Source: JACORV01 sp041484135
GTDB lineage: Bacteria; Gemmatimonadota; Gemmatimonadetes; Gemmatimonadales; JACORV01
Assembly: GCA_041484135.1 (NCBI GenBank)
Contig: JBGPHD010000104.1
Span: 1 to 11,186, forward strand
DNA: 11,186 nucleotides
Reading direction: 5' to 3'
Part shown: one piece after another, positions 6,966-11,186 of the stretch
Layout: the number at the start of each line of letters is the position of its first letter
Numbering within the stretch: the stretch's first letter is position 1
Notes under the pieces: generated by a model
Told to the model about the DNA's origin: nothing
Databases searched by the model: none
The model's input: the letters and a program-made list of their open reading frames with translations, nothing else
Made by a program: the position numbers and the translations under genes

Positions 6966-7208
6966 TCAGCTCTTCTTCTTGGACTCGACGAACGCCGCGA
7001 TGAACCGGACGTTCTCGAAGTGCTCGGGGACGATCTCCTCATCCTGGACCCGGATGCCGAACTCCGACTCGATGAAGGAGACCACCTCGAGAATGCCCGT
7101 GGAGTCGATGATGCCGGAGTCGAGGAGCGACGTCTCGGCGGTGATCTTGGTGCCGCCCTCCGCGGTCATCTTCTCGACGAAGGCGGCGATCTTGTCTTCC
7201 GTGCTCAT
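6966..7208 (-). CDS. pltL-like: Stand-alone acyl/peptidyl carrier protein (PltL/CloN5 type)
   Basis: Carrier protein of 80 aa starting at the ATG at 7208, 20 nt after the methyltransferase stop codon. The phosphopantetheine attachment site is Ser36 in LLDSGIIDSTGILEVV (28-43). This block, followed by FGIRVQDEEIVPEHFENV (50-67), is close to what I remember of PltL, CloN5 and RedO, the carriers on which L-proline is oxidised to pyrrole-2-carboxyl. The acidic sequence with a lysine-rich tail (SKKKS) fits a four-helix carrier protein. It would be loaded by the adenylation enzyme, oxidised by the dehydrogenase, and presented to the halogenase-like proteins and the acyltransferase encoded just after it. 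No phosphopantetheinyl transferase is in the window, so a housekeeping one must activate it. The open frame continues upstream of the ATG across the methyltransferase gene, but those codons are not carrier-like. Confidence 0.93.
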   Translation of the reverse strand: MSTEDKIAAFVEKMTAEGGTKITAETSLLDSGIIDSTGILEVVSFIESEFGIRVQDEEIVPEHFENVRFIAAFVESKKKS

Positions 7209-7228
7209 GGGTCCGTGGTCTCTCGGGT

Positions 7229-8302
7229 CTAGGGAGCGGGCTTGGTGGCGAGGATCAGGGAATCCGAGTTCACCAGCGACATCCGCTTGACTTCCGGGTT
7301 CGCGAACCCGATCGCCCGGACCATCGCCAGTGTTTCGTCGATCGAGTAATTCCGGCCGCCGTCGTAGAACAGCGACAGTTGCAGCGACATCAGGACGGCC
7401 CAGGTCTGGCCCGCCTTGTTCGCATCCAGGAACGCCGCCTGGATGACGAGCAGGCCACCCGGCACGAGCGCGCCGTGCGCCTTCCGCAGGATCAGCTTGA
7501 CCGCTTCGGGGTCTTCCTGGTGCAGCATGTTGGAGAGCAGGACCACGTCGAACCCGGTGCCGAGATCGTCCGTGAGGTAACTGCCCGCGCGCGTCGAGAC
7601 CCGCCCCTCGAGGTCCCACTTCGCGATCAGCTCGGCCGCGATCTTGACCACCGAGGGGAGGTCCACGACCACGGCGGAGAGTCCCGGGTGCTTCCGGACC
7701 AGCATCATCGAGTAGGTGCCCGGCCCACCGCCCACGTCGAGCAGCCGGCGGCGGCCCGTGAGGTCGAGGTGCCGCACCATCTCGGAGCCGGGGCCGTTCG
7801 CGTAGTCGTGCATCCCGAGGATCAGCGCCCGGGTGGTGACCTCGGCGCCCGGGGCGTCCGGCCGCATCACCGTGGTCGGCTTCCCGGTGCGAACGGTCTC
7901 CGCGAGGTGCGACCACGGCTCGTAGCAGTGGGCCATGAACCGCACCCAGTCTCCCATGTACTGCGGCGTGCCCTCGACCAGGAACGCCCGCGCGGTCGCG
8001 CTGTTCTCGTACCGCCCGTCCGCTTTCTTGAGCAGCCCGAGCGCGACGCACCCGTCGAGCAGGCTGGTGGTGAGGCCGAGGGACGTGCCGCTGCGACGGG
8101 CCAGGCTCTCCGCCCCCATCGGCGACCCGGCGAGGGCGTCGAAGACCCCGAACTGGAAGGCCGTGAAGAGGATCTGCGAGCGCCAGTAGCCCAGAGCGGT
8201 CTGCATCAGCGCGAGCCGCATCTGGCGCTCGTTGGCCGGCGCCGCCCCGCGCGCGGTCCGCGCGGGGGCGGCGTCGGGCCGATCGACGTCAGCTGTCCGC
8301 AC
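7229..8302 (-). CDS. Class I SAM-dependent (O-)methyltransferase
   Basis: Protein of 357 aa with the two-part layout of plant/bacterial small-molecule O-methyltransferases. An N-terminal helical winged-helix dimerisation domain (about 29-125, with YWRSQILFTAFQFGVFDAL) is followed by a Rossmann SAM-binding domain. SAM motif I is LLDVGGGPGTYS (187-198), the acidic ribose-binding residue is D214 in VVVDLP, and the likely catalytic His261 is in NMLHQEDPE (258-266). The GTG start at 8302 gives a 14-nt overlap with the end of halogenase 1, suggesting coupling. Residues 1-27 are Ala/Pro/Arg-rich and poorly conserved-looking, so the ATG at 8221 (Met28) is an alternative start. It presumably methylates the product or an acceptor. 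O-methylation is the family norm; N- or C-methylation of a pyrrole is possible but unsupported. Confidence 0.88.
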   Translation of the reverse strand: MRTADVDRPDAAPARTARGAAPANERQMRLALMQTALGYWRSQILFTAFQFGVFDALAGSPMGAESLARRSGTSLGLTTSLLDGCVALGLLKKADGRYENSATARAFLVEGTPQYMGDWVRFMAHCYEPWSHLAETVRTGKPTTVMRPDAPGAEVTTRALILGMHDYANGPGSEMVRHLDLTGRRRLLDVGGGPGTYSMMLVRKHPGLSAVVVDLPSVVKIAAELIAKWDLEGRVSTRAGSYLTDDLGTGFDVVLLSNMLHQEDPEAVKLILRKAHGALVPGGLLVIQAAFLDANKAGQTWAVLMSLQLSLFYDGGRNYSIDETLAMVRAIGFANPEVKRMSLVNSDSLILATKPAP

Positions 8303-9536
8303 TGAGCAGCATCTCCATATCCATCTTGTCGTACCCGCCCGACAGCAGCACGATGAGCCGCTCGCGCAGGAGCGGCGCCTTCTGCGAGCGCTCGAACACG
8401 TTGTTGGCGTTCTTGTTCTTGAGGATGTTGTACCAGTTGTAGATCATCCGGAAGATCTTGCCCATCGGGTGACGGATGCGGGTCTCATAACGCTTGAGGC
8501 GCGCACCGGAGAGGTCCCCGTCCTTCAGCCCGGCGTCGATCTCCTCCGCGGCGAAGACGCCCCCGCGGATGGCCAGCGTCACCCCGGCCGAGAAGATCGG
8601 GTCCACGAACATCGACGCGTCACCCACCAGGACGAAACCGTCCCCGACGAACGACTCGTTGAGGTAGGAGATATTGGAGATGGTCTTCACCTCCATCGTC
8701 TGCTTCGCCTTGCTCAGCCAGTCCATGATCCGCGGCGAGGTCTTCAAGGCGTGATCGAAGCGCGCCCGCATGTCCATGCCGCTCATGTCGCGCACGTACT
8801 CCGAGTCCAGCACCGCGCCCACGCTCACCACGTTGTTCGCCAGCGGGATGTACCACACCCATCCGCCATCCAGCGTGTGGATGTCCGTCATCGTCGAGGC
8901 GTCGAGGACCGGGACCGGGCCGTTGAAGTCGGCCTGCGGTCGGAACGCGCCCTCGAAATGCGTGAAGTAGGAGAGCTTGTTCAGCTTGGGGTCCGGCTTG
9001 CGCCAGCCCAGCTTGCGCGCGAGCAGACAGTTGCGGCCGCTGGCGTCCACCACCACCCGGGCGCGGATCTTGTGCGCGGGCTCGCCCACGGGGCCCGCCT
9101 CGACCCCCACGGCGTACGTCCCCTCGAACAGCACGTCCTTGGCTTCCCAGCCTTGCCGGACTTCGGCGCCCCGGGCCTGCGCGTTGTCGAGCATGATGCA
9201 GTCGAACCGCGCCCGGTCCACGTGGTAGGAGTACGGCCGCTGGAAGTACTGCGGGAACTCGCCGGTCAGGAGCTGGATGTCCCTCGGCGCCTTGAACATC
9301 GAGAAGTTGACGCCCTGCTTGATGGGGAACCCGGCCGCCTCCAGCGCGGGTGTCACGCCGATCTGGTCCCAGAGTTCCCACGCCGCCGGCAGCAGCGACT
9401 CCCCGATGTGGAACCGGGGAAACTGCTCCTTCTCGAGCACCAGGACCTTGTGCCCCTGGCCCGCCAGGATGGCCGCGGTGCTCGCACCGCCCGGCCCCCC
9501 ACCCACCACCACGACGTCGAACTGTTCTGCGTCCAT
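8289..9536 (-). CDS. FAD-dependent halogenase-like protein 1
   Basis: Flavoprotein of 415 aa. FAD motifs are GGGPGGA (12-18), GESLLPAAWELW (45-56), VVVDASGRN (161-169) and GDASMFVDPIFSAGV (305-319). Halogenase markers are Lys73 in GFPIKQGVNF and WVWYIP (226-231, WxWxIP). The arrangement, including FQRPYSYHVDRARFD (98-112), matches the PltA/Bmp2-like halogenases acting on carrier-bound pyrroles or phenols. The ATG at 9536 is preceded by AGGGGA (9541-9546 on the minus strand), and the gene lies 15 nt after the dehydrogenase stop. Placement next to the PltE-like gene supports a pyrrolyl substrate. The C-terminal region after about 360, with YNWYNILKNKNANNVF, differs from that of the second halogenase-like protein, suggesting a different position or acceptor. 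It could alternatively be a flavin hydroxylase. Confidence 0.85.
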   Translation of the reverse strand: MDAEQFDVVVVGGGPGGASTAAILAGQGHKVLVLEKEQFPRFHIGESLLPAAWELWDQIGVTPALEAAGFPIKQGVNFSMFKAPRDIQLLTGEFPQYFQRPYSYHVDRARFDCIMLDNAQARGAEVRQGWEAKDVLFEGTYAVGVEAGPVGEPAHKIRARVVVDASGRNCLLARKLGWRKPDPKLNKLSYFTHFEGAFRPQADFNGPVPVLDASTMTDIHTLDGGWVWYIPLANNVVSVGAVLDSEYVRDMSGMDMRARFDHALKTSPRIMDWLSKAKQTMEVKTISNISYLNESFVGDGFVLVGDASMFVDPIFSAGVTLAIRGGVFAAEEIDAGLKDGDLSGARLKRYETRIRHPMGKIFRMIYNWYNILKNKNANNVFERSQKAPLLRERLIVLLSGGYDKMDMEMLLSADS

Positions 9537-9551
9537 GCTCTCCCCTGATCG

Positions 9552-10697
9552 CTAGAGTCCCATCGCGCTCGCGATGATCCCCTTCTGGATCTCCGATGTG
9601 CCTGAGTAGATGCGCCCGCCGATCGCGTCGCGCAGCTCGCGCTCGAACTCGAACTCCGTCGTATACCCGTAGCCGCCGTGGAGCTGGATGGCGTCGAGGG
9701 ACGTCCGTACATAGGCCTCGGCGACCGCCAACTTGGCCGCCGCGACCTCCAAAGAAGCCTCCTCACCCTGTGCCCGGAGCCAACCTGCACGATACAGCAA
9801 GAGGCGTGCCGACTCAAGCCTAACTTTCATGTCCACAATACGATGGGAAACCGCTTGGAACGCCGAGATCGGCTTCCCGAACTGCTCCCGGGTACGCGCG
9901 TGTTGCGTGCATGCCTCAACGAGACGCTCCATGCTCCCTACACAACTGGCGAGGATGCAGCACCGCTCCCAGCCCATCGAATGGCGGAAGATCGTCCCCC
10001 CATTGCCTTCCGCCCCGAGCCGCTGCTCGACGGGCACCTCGCAGTTCTCAAGGACCACTTCCCCCATCGGTGAGGTCCGAAGCCCCATCTTCTCGATCGG
10101 GCGTCCCACCGAGAGGCCCGGCGTTCCCTTGTCGATCAGGAAGGCCGAGATCCCCATGAAGCCGTGCTTCTTGTTGCGAGTGGCGAAGATGAGGAAGACA
10201 TCCGAGACCGGCGCGTTGCTGATGAACATCTTGGTGCCGTTCAGCACGTAGCGGTCGCCCTTCCGCTCCGCCGTGGTGGCCAGCGCGAACGGGTCGGAGC
10301 CCGACTCGGCCTCCGTCATGCCGTGCGCGCCGATGATCTCCCCGCGCACCAGGCGAGCCAGGTAGCGCTGCTTCTGCTCTTCCGATCCGAACCGCTGGAT
10401 GGGCGTCTGCACCGCCCACATCTGTGCGTTGAGCCCGAAGATCAGGCCGTTGTCCTTGCACGCGTAGCCGAGGGCCTCGAGCGCGAGGAGCGTGGTGAGG
10501 ATGTCGAGGCCGCTCCCGCCGTACGCCTCCGGGACCGGCAGGCCGAGGATCCCGAACTCGGCGCACTTCTTCCAGCGCTCGCGCGGGAAGGTGCCGGCGT
10601 GATCGTCGGCGATGAGGTCGCCCGCGAGGTCCTTCCGGGCGAAGGAAATCACCGACTCCCTGAGCTGGAGCTGCTCTGCGGTCCATGAGAATTCCAT
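9552..10697 (-). CDS. pltE-like: Acyl-CoA-dehydrogenase-fold L-prolyl-carrier-protein dehydrogenase (PltE/CloN3 type)
   Basis: Flavoprotein of 381 aa with full acyl-CoA dehydrogenase architecture: N-terminal helices (1-120), the beta-domain with MTEAESGSDPF (127-137), and C-terminal helices with GGYGYTTEFEFERELRDA (341-358). Subfamily signs point to the carrier-protein prolyl oxidases. SMGWERCC (240-247) places a probable catalytic base at Glu244 (isovaleryl-CoA-dehydrogenase position). The segment REQFGKPI..QAVSHRI..MK.RLESARLLLYRA (270-304) matches what I recall of PltE. The usual short-chain base position is IYSGTSEI (363-370), with Ser in place of Glu. The expected reaction is four-electron oxidation of L-prolyl-S-carrier to pyrrolyl-2-carboxyl-S-carrier. 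The start is set by GGGGAG (10703-10708, minus strand) 5 nt before the ATG, and the gap to the flippase stop is 12 nt. Part of the gene (about 9771-9960) is lower in GC than the rest. An ordinary acyl-CoA dehydrogenase is the alternative, made unlikely by context. Confidence 0.92.
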   Translation of the reverse strand: MEFSWTAEQLQLRESVISFARKDLAGDLIADDHAGTFPRERWKKCAEFGILGLPVPEAYGGSGLDILTTLLALEALGYACKDNGLIFGLNAQMWAVQTPIQRFGSEEQKQRYLARLVRGEIIGAHGMTEAESGSDPFALATTAERKGDRYVLNGTKMFISNAPVSDVFLIFATRNKKHGFMGISAFLIDKGTPGLSVGRPIEKMGLRTSPMGEVVLENCEVPVEQRLGAEGNGGTIFRHSMGWERCCILASCVGSMERLVEACTQHARTREQFGKPISAFQAVSHRIVDMKVRLESARLLLYRAGWLRAQGEEASLEVAAAKLAVAEAYVRTSLDAIQLHGGYGYTTEFEFERELRDAIGGRIYSGTSEIQKGIIASAMGL

Positions 10698-10709
10698 ACC
10701 TACTCCCCG

Positions 10710-11186
10710 TCAGGTGACGATGGCGCCCGCCAGGCGCCGCAGCTCCGCGGTGCGCACCACGCCGCTCCCGAACAACAGAGCCGCGAACAGACCCAGCGCC
10801 GCGAGTCCCGTCAGGGGCCCGGCGGCCCACGGCAACTCCAGCACGGCGAACGCGAACAGGCCGCAGGCGGTGAGTCTCCAGAAGCGCGCGGCACCCAGGG
10901 TCGGGCGCAATCCGAACAGCGCGTACGCCAAGGCAGCCGTGACGCCGACCGCCAGCGCGGCCGCGATAGAGGCGCCGCGGGAACCGCTCTCGGGCACCAG
11001 CACCGCGGCCAGAGCCACGAAGGCGATGGCACCTCCCGCCGCCATCACCACCGCCTTGCGCTGCTCCAGCCGCACCATCGCGACCGCGATGCCGATGCGG
11101 ACGAGGCCTATCGGGAGCAGGCCGAGGGAGAGCACCTTGAGGTTGGCGACCACCGGCAGGTACGAGTCCCCGAGCAGGGTGTGCAC
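10710..11186 (-). CDS. Polysaccharide/lipid flippase (Wzx/MATE-like), C-terminal part
   Basis: The frame is open from the right edge to the TGA at 10710-10712, giving 158 residues; the GTG at the edge is not a reason to call a start. The protein is strongly hydrophobic, with about five membrane segments. The opening LLGDSYLPVVANLKVLSLGL and the following conserved GLVRIGIAVAMVRLEQRKAV resemble the C-terminal half of MOP-superfamily exporters (Wzx/RfbX O-antigen flippases, MurJ-like proteins), where a LLG..Y......LKVL pattern precedes the second bundle. These proteins move lipid-linked sugars or lipids across the inner membrane. It ends 12 nt before the dehydrogenase gene, so it probably belongs to the same operon, and it is one reason to suspect a surface-exposed product. 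Membrane protein certain; flippase likely; substrate unknown. Confidence 0.7.
   Translation of the reverse strand: MHTLLGDSYLPVVANLKVLSLGLLPIGLVRIGIAVAMVRLEQRKAVVMAAGGAIAFVALAAVLVPESGSRGASIAAALAVGVTAALAYALFGLRPTLGAARFWRLTACGLFAFAVLELPWAAGPLTGLAALGLFAALLFGSGVVRTAELRRLAGAIVT

Noticed and set aside
5068..7290. A 740-codon open frame on the plus strand, antisense to halogenase 2, the acyltransferase and the carrier gene
   Set aside because: It is rich in Arg, His, Glu, Gly and Pro with no recognisable domain, and lies opposite three well-supported genes. Long antisense frames are normal in DNA of this GC content. The same applies to plus-strand frames at 290-997, 1004-2032, 1977-2804, 2891-4624, 7379-8305 and 8232-9548.
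6966..8051. Single 361-codon minus-strand frame that would make the carrier protein a C-terminal domain
   Set aside because: The upstream part is out-of-frame reading of the methyltransferase gene and looks like Arg/Gly/Ala-rich shadow sequence. The carrier is complete from its own ATG at 7208.
320..10697. Aryl-polyene or flexirubin cluster
   Set aside because: Those clusters share LpxL-like acyltransferases, carriers and methyltransferases but require several ketosynthases and ketoreductases, none of which is seen here.
1..11186. CRISPR arrays, tRNA/rRNA genes, transposases, attachment sites
   Set aside because: No regularly spaced repeats, tRNA-like cloverleaf, rRNA segment, transposase frame or flanking direct/inverted repeats were noticed on reading both strands.

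Overview
The window is very GC-rich (roughly two thirds G+C by eye) and looks like chromosomal DNA of a Gram-negative bacterium. The evidence is the end of an outer-membrane beta-barrel porin, an LpxL-family acyltransferase and an envelope-type flippase. High GC, alginate-export porins and many NitT/TauT-type ABC transporters would suit an uncultured soil lineage such as Gemmatimonadota or Rokubacteria, but no marker gene here fixes the taxonomy.

Layout. Bases 2-265 (+ strand) are the 3' end of an alginate-export-family porin. It converges on a tight block of ten genes, all on the minus strand. Read in the direction of transcription (right to left) these are: C-terminal part of a polysaccharide-type flippase (10710-11186, runs off the window); PltE-like acyl-CoA dehydrogenase (9552-10697); FAD-dependent halogenase-like protein 1 (8289-9536); class I O-methyltransferase-like protein (7229-8302); stand-alone carrier protein (6966-7208); LpxL-like acyltransferase (5944-6954); halogenase-like protein 2 (4621-5934); a three-gene NitT/TauT-type ABC transporter of binding protein, permease and ATPase (3476-4594, 2728-3483, 1950-2738); and a stand-alone adenylation enzyme (320-1888). 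Spacings run from -14 to about +26 nt up to the last gene, whose start is uncertain, so one operon is likely. Its promoter lies beyond the right edge. A strong GC hairpin sits in the 54-nt gap between the convergent genes. No intergenic stretch exceeds 300 bases.

How the genes fit together. The adenylation enzyme, carrier protein and acyl-CoA dehydrogenase are the three parts of the L-proline to pyrrolyl-2-carboxyl-S-carrier-protein pathway known from pyoluteorin (PltF/PltL/PltE), clorobiocin and prodiginine biosynthesis. The substrate-pocket residues of the adenylation enzyme read D-L-F-Y-L-A-L-V-C-K, one residue from the code I remember for prolyl ligases of that pathway. The carrier protein and dehydrogenase carry the subfamily signatures. 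Two proteins with the flavin-halogenase lysine and WxWxIP motif sit in the same operon. The best reading is a cluster that makes a carrier-bound pyrrole, probably chlorinated or brominated once or more.

The novel part is what surrounds it. The window contains no ketosynthase, condensation domain, thioesterase or glycosyltransferase. Instead there is an LpxL-type acyltransferase lacking the usual acidic catalytic residue, a methyltransferase, a flippase and a complete ABC importer-type transporter. A plausible but unproven idea is that the (halo)pyrrolyl group is transferred to a lipid or glycan acceptor and moved to the cell surface.
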